In this document: piece after piece, positions 23,610 through 30,405 of the stretch
Layout of the letters: the number at the start of each line of letters is the position of its first letter
Numbering within the stretch: position 1 is the first letter of the stretch
Assembly: GCA_947168655.1 (NCBI GenBank)
Contig: CAMVMU010000013.1
Coordinates: 1-37,483, forward strand
Length of the DNA stretch: 37,483 nucleotides
Reading direction: 5' to 3'
DNA from: an uncultured Oscillospiraceae bacterium
Lineage (GTDB): Bacteria > Bacillota > Clostridia > Oscillospirales > Oscillospiraceae
The notes under the pieces: model-generated
What the model was told of the DNA's origin: nothing
The model's input: only the letters and a program-made list of their open reading frames with translations
Database searches by the model: none
Position numbers and translations under genes: made by a program

Positions 23610-23653
23610 ATGATTCTCCGTTCTGCCGCCTGTGGCGGCGCGTGGTTGGTAGG

Positions 23654-23692
23654 GACGGATTGCCGAGAAGACTTCGCGCCCTTGCAATGACA
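23654..23692. repeat. REP-like dispersed repeat, copy 2, between spoVAD and spoVAE
   Basis: Shares tagggacggattgc and ttgcaatgaca with the copies at 8831 and 25493, arranged as an imperfect hairpin. It fills much of the spoVAD-spoVAE gap, so if the two are co-transcribed it lies within the mRNA. Confidence 0.55.
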
Positions 23693-23706
23693 GTGCAGAG
23701 ATACAT

Positions 23707-24732
23707 TTACACCTGCGCGGGTTGGTTCTCGAACACCACCGCGTGGCAGATGGAGGGGATGCTCTCGCCCTGGAAGGTGGAGGTGGGGGAGAGCAGAGCC
23801 CCAGTGGGGGCAAAGACGATCCGCCGCCAGCGACCTTCTGCCATGCCCCGCAGCAGATAGCCGCACAGTACCGAGGCGCTGCATCCGGCGCCGCTGCCGC
23901 CGGCGTGCATATCCTGAGCCTCCCGGTCATAGATCAGGAGGCCGCAGTCGGTGTAGCGCTCATCCATCCGGTAGCCGTCACGATCCATGAGATCCACCAC
24001 CACGTCGTGCCCCAGTTGCCCCAGGTCGCCGGTGACAATGAGGTCGTAGTCGGAAGGGCGGGTGTGGGTTTCCCGGAAAAGGGCGGATAGCGTGTCGCAG
24101 GCGGCGGGTGCCATGGCGGCGCCCATGTTGGCAGCGTCGGTGATGCCCATATCCACCATCTTGCCCCGGACCACATGGGTCACGTAGGGTCCCGTGCCGG
24201 TGGTGCCCAGGATGCAGCAGCCGGCCCCCGTCACTGTCCATTGGGCGGTGGGGGTGCGCTGACTGCCGTAGGGCACGGGCTGGCGGTACTGCCGCTCGGC
24301 GGTGCAGAAGTGGGAGGAGGTTGCGGCGGCGGCCAGATTGACATAACTACCGTCCACCATCATGGCTGCCAGGGACAGACCCTCGCCCATGGTAGAGCAG
24401 GCGGCGTAGACGCCATAGAAGGGGATGCCGAACTCCCGCAGACCGAAGCTGGAGCCGATACACTGGTTCAGCAGGTCTCCGGAGAGCACTGCGTCCAGAT
24501 CCTCCTGCTGGAGTCCGGCTTTCACCAGCGCCCGGCGCAGACACCGGGACTGGAGGGCGGCCTCCCCCTGTTCCCAGGTCTTTTTGCCAAAGAAGGGGTC
24601 GTCGTCCAGTTCGTCAAAAAACTGCGCCAACGGGCCGTCACCCTCCATTTTACCGCCGATATTGGCAAAGGATACCACCCGGGGCGGACGGCCCAGACGC
24701 ACCGTCTGGCGTCCGATTCGTTTTGTTTCCAT
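23707..24732 (-). CDS. spoVAD: Stage V sporulation protein AD
   Basis: 341 residues from the ATG at 24732, with aggtgat just upstream. This is the usual SpoVAD length. It resembles thiolase-fold proteins but binds dipicolinic acid instead of catalysing; typical stretches are FANIGGKMEGDGPLAQFFD, DAVLSGDLLNQCIGSSFGLR, YGVYAACSTMGEGLSLAAM and MHAGGSGAGCSASVLC. It works with SpoVAC and SpoVAE in uptake and release of dipicolinic acid in spores. In most spore formers spoVAC comes directly before it; here no spoVAC is present and a sigma-G-like promoter precedes it. Confidence 0.96.
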   Translation of the reverse strand: METKRIGRQTVRLGRPPRVVSFANIGGKMEGDGPLAQFFDELDDDPFFGKKTWEQGEAALQSRCLRRALVKAGLQQEDLDAVLSGDLLNQCIGSSFGLREFGIPFYGVYAACSTMGEGLSLAAMMVDGSYVNLAAAATSSHFCTAERQYRQPVPYGSQRTPTAQWTVTGAGCCILGTTGTGPYVTHVVRGKMVDMGITDAANMGAAMAPAACDTLSALFRETHTRPSDYDLIVTGDLGQLGHDVVVDLMDRDGYRMDERYTDCGLLIYDREAQDMHAGGSGAGCSASVLCGYLLRGMAEGRWRRIVFAPTGALLSPTSTFQGESIPSICHAVVFENQPAQV

Positions 24733-24758
24733 GGGATCACCTCGCATCGTTTTGCCCG

Positions 24759-24788
24759 TAGTGTGTCCCGGGGTGAGGGAAAATATGC
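24759..24788 (-). promoter_or_regulatory. Candidate sigma-G (forespore) promoter of spoVAD-spoVAE
   Basis: On the minus strand: GCATA (24788-24784), an 18-base spacer and CACACTA (24765-24759), 26 bases before the ATG. The known sigma-G pattern is GHATR at -35, about 18 bases and CATWHTA at -10; this matches all but one base of the -10. It fits forespore expression of spoVA genes and shows the operon starts at spoVAD. Confidence 0.55.
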
Positions 24789-24807
24789 CGCTGTCAAAAA
24801 GGAAGAC

Positions 24808-24836
24808 TGGAAAAACGGGGCGTGTTATTGTATAAT
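24808..24836 (+). promoter_or_regulatory. Promoter candidate of the zinc-ribbon gene
   Basis: TGGAAA (24808-24813), a 17-base spacer and consensus TATAAT (24831-24836), 29 bases before the ATG at 24866. Confidence 0.5.
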
Positions 24837-24865
24837 GGAAAAAAACACAGTCGAGGTGAACGATC

Positions 24866-25462
24866 ATGGAGGAAATGCGCAGTTTCGGCTTCATCTGCCC
24901 CAAATGCGGCAAAGCGGTGATAGGCAGCCGCAGCGTTTTCGCCCTGTCTGCCGCTGCGGCGCGGATCGAGTGCGAGTGCGGTAAGGCGGAGATGGATATT
25001 GAGACCGATGGCGAGCGTTTTCGCCTGACGGTGCCCTGCGGCCTGTGCGGAAAAGCGCATACGGCGGAGTGCGCCGCCGATGCCGTGCTCCACGGCCGGG
25101 GCATCGGCCTTGCCTGCCCGGAAAAGCAGCAAATCTGCTGCTATGTGGGTGAGGAGGCGGAGGTGCGGCGTAACATGGAGGAGCTGGCACTCCGGGCGGA
25201 GAAGGAGAAGTCCGGCGAACCGGAGGCCTTCACCGACAATGTGATTATGTACGAAGTGCTGTCGGAGCTGAAGGACATCGCCGCCCGAGGCGGCATCTCC
25301 TGCACCTGTGGCAGCAGGGAGTACGGCATCCGGGTGCGCCGCGCTGCGGTGGATCTGGAGTGCCGCCGCTGCGGCGGACGGCTGCGGCTCCCGGCGGCCA
25401 CCGACGAGGATCTGGACCGCCTGTGCTGCCAGATGACGCTGACGATCCGGGGGCAGAAATAA
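24866..25462 (+). CDS. Cysteine-rich zinc-ribbon-type protein of unknown function
   Basis: 198 residues; the gene is not recognised. Several CX2C or CXC pairs suggest zinc ribbons: FICPKCGKAVI (about 10-13), ECECGKAEM (about 33-35), VPCGLCGKAH (about 58-61), SCTCGSREYG (about 147-149) and ECRRCGGRLRL (about 168-171). A charged helical stretch (residues about 96-140) separates an N-terminal group of three from a C-terminal pair, so two zinc-binding lobes are likely. No membrane segment is present. gaggtgaacg precedes the ATG. It is divergent from spoVAD, which may hint at a sporulation link but proves nothing. Confidence 0.75.
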   Translation: MEEMRSFGFICPKCGKAVIGSRSVFALSAAAARIECECGKAEMDIETDGERFRLTVPCGLCGKAHTAECAADAVLHGRGIGLACPEKQQICCYVGEEAEVRRNMEELALRAEKEKSGEPEAFTDNVIMYEVLSELKDIAARGGISCTCGSREYGIRVRRAAVDLECRRCGGRLRLPAATDEDLDRLCCQMTLTIRGQK

Positions 25463-25490
25463 AAAGACCCCGCCAAAAGGCGGGGAGGGG
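25460..25490. terminator. Hairpin terminator, best on the minus strand
   Basis: CCCCGCC/GGCGGGG stem (25468-25474 with 25479-25485) with an AAAA loop. The run of As to the left becomes a T-run for minus-strand transcripts, so it mainly stops transcription from the gene at 25714; no T-run follows on the plus side. Confidence 0.55.
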
Positions 25491-25492
25491 GA

Positions 25493-25529
25493 TACGGATT
25501 GCTACGCCGCTGCGCGGCTCGCAATGACA
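25493..25529. repeat. REP-like dispersed repeat, copy 3
   Basis: tacggattgctacgccgctgc...cgcaatgaca, closest to copy 1 (8831-8867). It starts the hairpin-rich stretch that runs to 25711. Confidence 0.6.
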
Positions 25530-25559
25530 GAGTGGACCAGGGCGGAGAGCATCGCAGAT

Positions 25560-25711
25560 TTCGCGTCCGCAGACGCGAAGACATCGAAGTTTTTTCTGAC
25601 GACATGTGCGTCAGAAAAAACTTCTCGGCCTGCAAGTGTGCGGGCATAAGCGAGTGCGCGCAGCAGGCCGCAAGCTCTCTCGCGCAAAATGACTTGCATT
25701 TTGCGCGAGAG
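25560..25711. repeat. Run of four hairpins next to the REP-like element
   Basis: Four successive inverted repeats: 25560-25579 (8 bp), 25586-25624 (16 bp, perfect), 25626-25670 (8-bp outer stem) and 25677-25711 (15 bp, perfect). The last one ends 3 bases before the stop of the minus-strand gene. No coding sense is credible. It may be a composite repeat, a structured RNA or a set of terminators. Confidence 0.6.
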
Positions 25712-25713
25712 CA

Positions 25714-26049
25714 TTATTCCCAGGTCTGCCAGACGTCGGGGCAGTAGCCCACGGTTGCCTGACGGCCGTTGCGGACGATGGGGGCCCGGAACAGCTCCGG
25801 GTGCTCCAGCAGGGTGATCTCTGCGTCGCCGGGGGCGCGGTAGTCCATGTACAGTTCCTTATAAGCCTTGCTCTCTCGGTCCACCAGGGCGTCGTAACCC
25901 ACGGCAGCCTTCACCGAGCGGTACTCGCCCACGCTGAGACCCTTGCTGCGCAGGTCGATATACTGGTACTTGATGCGGCGCTCCTTGAACCAGCGCTCCG
26001 CCTTCTTGCTGTCGAAGGACTTGGACGTGCCGAAGATCTGAATATTCAT
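25714..26049 (-). CDS. ArsC/Spx-fold protein lacking both redox cysteines
   Basis: 111 residues. The thioredoxin-like ArsC/Spx fold is recognisable from MNIQIFGTSKSFDSKKAERWFKERRI, YQYIDL, LSVGEYRSVKAAVG and the C-terminal EHPELFRAPIVRNG...ATVGYCPDVW. In Spx and ArsC, the first loop carries a CXXC or catalytic Cys; here serines 11 and 14 take those places. Arsenate reduction or a redox switch by that site is therefore unlikely. It may bind a partner such as RNA polymerase, as Spx does, or be a decayed copy. A ribosome binding site (aaggagtcg) precedes the ATG. It is divergent from the sirtuin gene. Confidence 0.85.
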   Translation of the reverse strand: MNIQIFGTSKSFDSKKAERWFKERRIKYQYIDLRSKGLSVGEYRSVKAAVGYDALVDRESKAYKELYMDYRAPGDAEITLLEHPELFRAPIVRNGRQATVGYCPDVWQTWE

Positions 26050-26090
26050 GGAATCGACTCCTTTACATCTTAAATAGGGAGGTATTTAAA

Positions 26091-26807
26091 ATGGAAGAAT
26101 CCATCCGGAAACTGAAAGAGATGGTGGACGGATCCGACAACATCGTGTTTTTCGGCGGCGCCGGTGTGTCCACCGAGAGCGGCATCCCTGATTTTCGCAG
26201 CGTAGACGGGCTGTATCATCAGAAGTTCGCCTATCCGCCGGAGACCATGCTGAGCCACACGTTCTATATGCGCCACAAGGCGGAGTTCTTCGATTTCTAC
26301 CGGGCCAAGATGCTGGCGCTGGACGCTCAGCCCAACGCCGCCCATTTGAAGCTGGCAGAGTGGGAGAAGGCCGGCAAACTGAAGGCCGTCATCACCCAGA
26401 ACATAGATGGGCTCCACCAGAAGGCGGGCAGCAAAGAGGTGCTGGAGCTCCACGGCAGCGTACTGCGCAACTATTGCGAGCGCTGCGGGAAGTTCTACGG
26501 TGTGGAGGCCGTGGCGAACAGCACCGGCGTGCCCAAATGCTCCTGCGGCGGCGACATCAAGCCGGACGTGGTGCTCTATGAGGAGGGGCTGGACGAGGAC
26601 GTGATGGCCAAAGCCCTCCACTACATCCGTCAGGCGGATATGCTCATCATCGGCGGCACGTCGCTGGTGGTGTACCCGGCGGCAGGGCTGGTGCGGTACT
26701 ACCGGGGCCGCAAGCTGGTGGTAATCAACAAGGGCGACACCGGCGTGGGGCTTGGGGCCGACCTGGTCATCGACGGTCCCATCGGCCAGGTGCTGAGCCA
26801 AGTGTAA
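26091..26807 (+). CDS. cobB: NAD-dependent protein deacylase (sirtuin)
   Basis: 238 residues. Sir2 motifs appear in order: GGAGVSTESGIPDFRS (about 22-36), TQNIDGLH (about 102-109), catalytic ELHGS (His121), a zinc site of Cys129, Cys132, Cys150 and Cys152, then GTSLVVYPAAGLV and VVINKG for NAD binding. It removes acyl groups from lysines using NAD, affecting metabolic enzymes. Length is normal for the bacterial class. agggaggt precedes the ATG. The gene is alone, with tRNA genes downstream. Confidence 0.95.
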   Translation: MEESIRKLKEMVDGSDNIVFFGGAGVSTESGIPDFRSVDGLYHQKFAYPPETMLSHTFYMRHKAEFFDFYRAKMLALDAQPNAAHLKLAEWEKAGKLKAVITQNIDGLHQKAGSKEVLELHGSVLRNYCERCGKFYGVEAVANSTGVPKCSCGGDIKPDVVLYEEGLDEDVMAKALHYIRQADMLIIGGTSLVVYPAAGLVRYYRGRKLVVINKGDTGVGLGADLVIDGPIGQVLSQV

Positions 26808-26872
26808 CATGTTGCCTTTCCCGGTGCAAGTGTACAGGCGTTGGTTTTTTGCAAAAACCGATGGCTTTGCCC

Positions 26873-26901
26873 TTGACAAAATGATGGGCCGTGGTTATAA
26901 T
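26873..26901 (+). promoter_or_regulatory. Promoter of the tRNA-Leu pair
   Basis: Consensus TTGACA (26873-26878), a 17-base spacer and TATAAT (26896-26901), 30 bases before tRNA-Leu(GAG). Confidence 0.85.
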
Positions 26902-26930
26902 AGCTAAGCGTTCTGATTTGGGGAAGATAT

Positions 26931-27017
26931 GCGAGTGTGCTGGAACAGGCAGACAGGCAAGCTTGAGGTGCTTGTGTTCGTAAGGACGTGCGGGTTCAAG
27001 TCCCGCCACTCGCACCA
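26931..27017 (+). tRNA. tRNA-Leu(GAG)
   Basis: Class II cloverleaf: acceptor GCGAGTG/CACTCGC, anticodon stem CAAGC/GCTTG with loop TTGAGGT (GAG at 26965-26967), a long variable arm, T-loop GTTCAAGTC and encoded CCA. It is the first gene of a tRNA pair. Confidence 0.97.
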
Positions 27018-27040
27018 CTTTTCCAAAGAGAAACGGTTAT

Positions 27041-27128
27041 GCGCGAGTGGTGGAATTGGCAGACTCGCTAGATTCAGGTTCTAGTGTCCATTACGGACGT
27101 GCGGGTTCAAGTCCCGCCTCGCGCACCA
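27041..27128 (+). tRNA. tRNA-Leu(CAG), copy 2
   Basis: Matches copy 1 at 13161 except for the variable arm, where GTGC/GCAC becomes GTCC/GGAC, a compensating change. The anticodon CAG is at 27075-27077, and CCA is encoded. The last 24 bases plus the following four As recur at 30265-30292. Confidence 0.97.
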
Positions 27129-27180
27129 AAAAAGGATCCCGAAAACAGCTTTTTATAAGCCGTTTTCGGGATCCTTTTTT
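27128..27180. terminator. Long hairpin terminator, copy B (repeat of 13869)
   Basis: A 24-bp inverted repeat (27128-27151 with 27157-27180, one A/C mismatch) containing GATCCCGAAAAC, followed by a T-run. It begins at the last base of the tRNA. A near-identical hairpin lies at 13869-13921. Confidence 0.8.
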
Positions 27181-27667
27181 GCTGTTTGAGTAAAAAGTGA
27201 TTTTTCGTAACTGGCTTCGTGTGGAAAACCAAGTTGAATGAAAACGAAAAATGTAAAAAGGATAAGTTATTGATAAGCCATATGGAATGAAATGGAAGGT
27301 AAAATCTCAATTTAATTATTCCGCTATGCTGTTTTCGGCGTAAAGCACACCGCGCAAGCCGCGAGGACGCGAATAGTGATGGATTTCCCAGGCGGAAGGG
27401 TAATAAAACCGAATACACGAGTATCTTCGTGATTCGTGGTGGGTGTAGCAGGATAGATTTGACCATCCTTTGTGCTACTCAACGCTTTAATTTTGGGGAG
27501 ACGTCTCTCCGTTGAAATCGGCTGGAGAATAGAATAAAAAGGGTGAGATCAAAGGAAAACAGTCGAAAAATCCTTGCAAATCACGAGAATTAGCGATATG
27601 ATGGTTTTATGAAAGGGAGATAGCAGAGGTTACCGTCTGACAGATCATACTTGTGGAGGTGTTTTTG
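27181..27667. other. AT-rich gap of about 490 bases before the TraB-type gene
   Basis: No credible gene. Much of it (27181-27330) is AT-rich with many A-runs, unlike the flanking genes; 27335-27480 is more mixed. I see no clear promoter hexamers with good spacing, no terminator and no known RNA. The ribosome binding site ggaggtg of the next gene is at its end. Confidence 0.5.
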
Positions 27668-30007
27668 ATGAAGAGGCTGCATTCGTCCCTTGCGTTTCTG
27701 CTAAGCCTGTGTCTGCTATTGGGCGCACTTTCGGGCTGCGGAAAAACCTCGAAGCCGTCGGACAAGCCTGGTGACGACCCCGGTGCCGTCGAACCGCAGG
27801 TCACCGGCCGGGAGAGCTATGAGACTGCGGCTGCCGCGCTCCGGGCCGTGCCCAACCTCGTGATGAAGATCCTCGTTACCGAGGAAAAAAGCGTGGGCAC
27901 CGAAACCGTGACGGAGAAAGTTGATCGCAAGGCGCAGTACCAGAATCTCGGCGGCGAGGATATGATCGCCGACGTGTCCGAAACCCTGTACCTGGGCCGC
28001 ATGCGCGCCAACTGTCGACAGGTGTATGCGGATGGCTCCGTCTACGTTTCCGTGAGGGACAGTCGTTACTATTCCAAGGAGACAGCCGACGCGTTTTTAA
28101 GCGGACAAATTCCTGCGGTCCTGTTGGACGCCTCCCGTTATGGATCTGTAACGGAAGAGATCACAACCGATGGCAAGGTTATTCACTTTACGGAGGCGGA
28201 GTCGGCGGAGGAGTGGAGCATGCCCGCAGGAGCCACGCTTCTCTTCGCTGAAGGCACGGCTACTCTCTCTGCTGAGGGCGCGCTGCTGGCCATGAGATAC
28301 GATATCCAATATCAGTTCGGCGGAGCGGCGATCCACGCCCAGGTAAAAGCCTCCGTGGAGACGCCGGACGAGCTGGATCTTTCGGGGAGCGTCCCGGAGG
28401 ATGCTGGGGACTATCAGCTGCTGGGCAGCGTGGACGCGGCGCTGATTCTACTGCGCGCCAGCGCAGCCATGGAGCGCGCCAACGTGATGAGTATCAACAG
28501 TTCGGAGACCGTTTACAGCGAGGCGCTGGGGGCTTATCGCGTGCAGTCCGACACGCAGGACTGCTACAAACGGCTCCTGTCGGAAAAGCACACCAACCAG
28601 ACCGTCGATCTGTCGACCCAGGAGACTTATTCAGACAGCTATTCTGTGACCTACGACGACGGCAAACTGGTTTATACGTATAAGGACGGAACGGATGAGT
28701 CCGTGGAGTGGAACTGCAGCACCACTGCGGAATACGTCCGCCTGTCCGCCATGGATTACTTCCCGCGTTACAGCGATCTGGCGGGCGCGCAGATCACGGA
28801 GGTGGGGGACTATTACCTGATCGACTACACCGGGACAGATTCCCTGGGCGACCGGGCGGAGGACGCGGCCTCCCTGGTTATGTTCTATAACCGGGATTTT
28901 CTGGATGACTATGCTACGAAGTACACGACGAAATACGTCAAGGGCACTGTGGCGGTGGAGAAGGCCACCTTCCTGCCCGTCTCATCCACCATGAATTACG
29001 CCGGTTTTCATACGATCCAGGGGATCTCCTATGGGATAACGATGGAGACGAACCTGTCCGTCAGCCTCTACGATCCGGACGCTTACGAGGCAATTACCGG
29101 CGAGCCTCTGCCGGATGAAGAGCCTGCCACCCGCCCCACACCGGTGTTCTACGAGGTGACAGGCAAAAACGGTGAGCACATGTATCTGTTTGGCACAATC
29201 CATGTCGGCGACGATCGGACTGCGTTTCTTCCCCAGACCATTACCGACGCATTTGACAGCGCCGACGCCCTGGCCGTGGAATTTGACACGCAGGATTTCA
29301 ACGATAACGTGACCAACGACGAGGAGTTGATGGAGCTGGTTGCCCAGGCATATTATTACACCGACGGAACGGACATCTCCGATCACCTCGACGCTGAGAT
29401 CTACGAGGAGGCCGTGAACTGGATGAAGGTGGCTGGCAACCACAGCTCCACAGCCGAACGGATGAAGCCCTTCGTTTGGAGCAGCATCATTGAGAATTTC
29501 TTTCTGTCTCAGGGCCGAAAGCTTTCCGCCTCCAAGGGCATGGACAACCGCCTTCTCCGCTTGGCCAGGGAAACCGGAAAGGAGATCCTCAACGTGGAGT
29601 CCGGCGTATTCCAGATCCAGACGCTCTCCGGATATTCCGATCCTGTGCAGGAGATGATGCTGGCCGGGACGATCGCCTATTCAAGGGAAGAGTATTTGCA
29701 GAGCATTTACGACCTTTTTGAATGCTGGTGCCAGGGCAACGAAAAGACACTGAGCGAAAAGCTGGCCGCCATCTCCGAGGAGGAACGCGCGGAGCTCAGC
29801 GAGGACGAGCTGGCCGTGTACGAGGAGTACCACCAGAAGATGGAGGTGGACCGCAACGCGGGGATGTTGGAGGTGGCGAAGGGTTATCTGCAAAGCGAAA
29901 AGACGGTTTTTTACGCGGTGGGTCTGGCCCACCTACTGGGCGAGGGCGGCTTGGTGGAGAGCCTCCGTGCAAACGGGTACACCGTCACGCTCATCACCGA
30001 ACCGTGA
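27668..30007 (+). CDS. Large lipoprotein with C-terminal TraB/GumN domain
   Basis: 779 residues from the ATG at 27668, preceded by ggaggtg. A signal peptide ends in a lipobox (LGALSGCG), so it should be lipid-anchored outside the cell. Residues about 40-480 show no known enzyme motif; they are rich in beta segments with paired patterns (SVYVSVRDSRYYSKETADAF, YLIDYTGTDSLG), like a duplicated LppX/LolA-style or sensor region. Residues about 490-779 form a TraB/GumN-type domain: MYLFGTIHVGDDRTAFLP (GTIHVGD), ALAVEFD, SKGMDNRLL and AVGLAHLLGEGGLVESLRANGY. Some family members are metalloproteases; the GTIH and GLAH histidines are kept. It is the only gene between the tRNA and its duplicated 3' end. 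Confidence 0.87.
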   Translation: MKRLHSSLAFLLSLCLLLGALSGCGKTSKPSDKPGDDPGAVEPQVTGRESYETAAAALRAVPNLVMKILVTEEKSVGTETVTEKVDRKAQYQNLGGEDMIADVSETLYLGRMRANCRQVYADGSVYVSVRDSRYYSKETADAFLSGQIPAVLLDASRYGSVTEEITTDGKVIHFTEAESAEEWSMPAGATLLFAEGTATLSAEGALLAMRYDIQYQFGGAAIHAQVKASVETPDELDLSGSVPEDAGDYQLLGSVDAALILLRASAAMERANVMSINSSETVYSEALGAYRVQSDTQDCYKRLLSEKHTNQTVDLSTQETYSDSYSVTYDDGKLVYTYKDGTDESVEWNCSTTAEYVRLSAMDYFPRYSDLAGAQITEVGDYYLIDYTGTDSLGDRAEDAASLVMFYNRDFLDDYATKYTTKYVKGTVAVEKATFLPVSSTMNYAGFHTIQGISYGITMETNLSVSLYDPDAYEAITGEPLPDEEPATRPTPVFYEVTGKNGEHMYLFGTIHVGDDRTAFLPQTITDAFDSADALAVEFDTQDFNDNVTNDEELMELVAQAYYYTDGTDISDHLDAEIYEEAVNWMKVAGNHSSTAERMKPFVWSSIIENFFLSQGRKLSASKGMDNRLLRLARETGKEILNVESGVFQIQTLSGYSDPVQEMMLAGTIAYSREEYLQSIYDLFECWCQGNEKTLSEKLAAISEEERAELSEDELAVYEEYHQKMEVDRNAGMLEVAKGYLQSEKTVFYAVGLAHLLGEGGLVESLRANGYTVTLITEP

Positions 30008-30051
30008 GACAATATAGCCGCCGGTGTGAGGCAAAGGTATATATAAACGAA

Positions 30052-30082
30052 GACGGCGCCCCGACAGGGGCGCCGCCTTTTT
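30052..30082 (+). terminator. Terminator of the TraB-type gene
   Basis: A GGCGCCCC/GGGGCGCC stem (30055-30062 with 30067-30074) with a GACA loop, followed by cctttttc. Confidence 0.75.
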
Positions 30083-30264
30083 CTGGTGGCCGGCTGTTGG
30101 CAGGAGAAGGTTTTGCTTCGCTCAAAATGCAAGGAGAGAATGAAGACCCCATCCCATCCCCATTCCACGTGCGACCGAGCGCGCCAAAGCGGAATATTTC
30201 CGACCCGCCCTGCGCTTTCCGGTGCTGTCCCACCGCTGCAGCGGCGGCTCCTGGGCGCGAAGAA

Positions 30265-30292
30265 GTTCAAGTCCCGCCTCGCGCACCAAAAA
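30265..30292 (+). repeat. Duplicated tRNA-Leu 3' end (att-like direct repeat)
   Basis: These 28 bases are identical to 27105-27132: the T-arm, acceptor 3' strand and CCA of tRNA-Leu(CAG) plus four As. The match stops abruptly upstream, and the rest of the tRNA is missing. Duplicated tRNA 3' ends are the classic mark of integration by a tyrosine recombinase at a tRNA gene. Here they bracket 27133-30264. Confidence 0.8.
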
Positions 30293-30324
30293 CAGCGGCA
30301 CCTCAACGAGGCGCCGCTGTTTTT
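30288..30324 (+). terminator. Terminator directly after the tRNA 3' duplicate
   Basis: An AAAAACAGCGGC/GCCGCTGTTTTT stem (30288-30299 with 30313-30324), with a further partial stem inside. It may be the original terminator of the tRNA-Leu operon, cut off from it by the insertion. Confidence 0.65.
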
Positions 30325-30328
30325 CTAC

Positions 30329-30371
30329 ACAAAAAACGTCTCTCCGCTGCCCTTTGCAGCGGAGAGACGTT
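30329..30371 (-). terminator. Terminator of the DUF5684 gene
   Basis: A perfect 16-bp stem (30335-30350 with 30356-30371) with a 5-base loop, then a T-run when read on the minus strand (30336-30331). It lies 35 bases after the stop at 30406. Confidence 0.8.
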
Positions 30372-30405
30372 GATCATTTTGAGATCATGCGCAAGGTTCT
30401 GTCAG

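Larger units (their letters stand above)
30008..30405. other. Gene-free stretch with terminators and tRNA scar
   Basis: About 400 bases between the TraB-type gene and the DUF5684 gene. It holds a terminator (30052-30082), an unassigned stretch at 30085-30262 with a CCGCTGCAGCGG palindrome, the tRNA-Leu 3' duplicate (30265-30292), a further terminator (30288-30324) and the terminator of the minus gene (30335-30371). Confidence 0.6.

Noticed and set aside
25502..25714. A 70-residue minus-strand open frame in the hairpin array.
   Set aside because: It is read entirely through inverted repeats and the REP-like element, so it is better explained as repeat DNA.
27107..27466. A 119-residue minus-strand open frame after the tRNA genes.
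   Set aside because: It overlaps the tRNA and the terminator, has an odd composition and no ribosome binding site.
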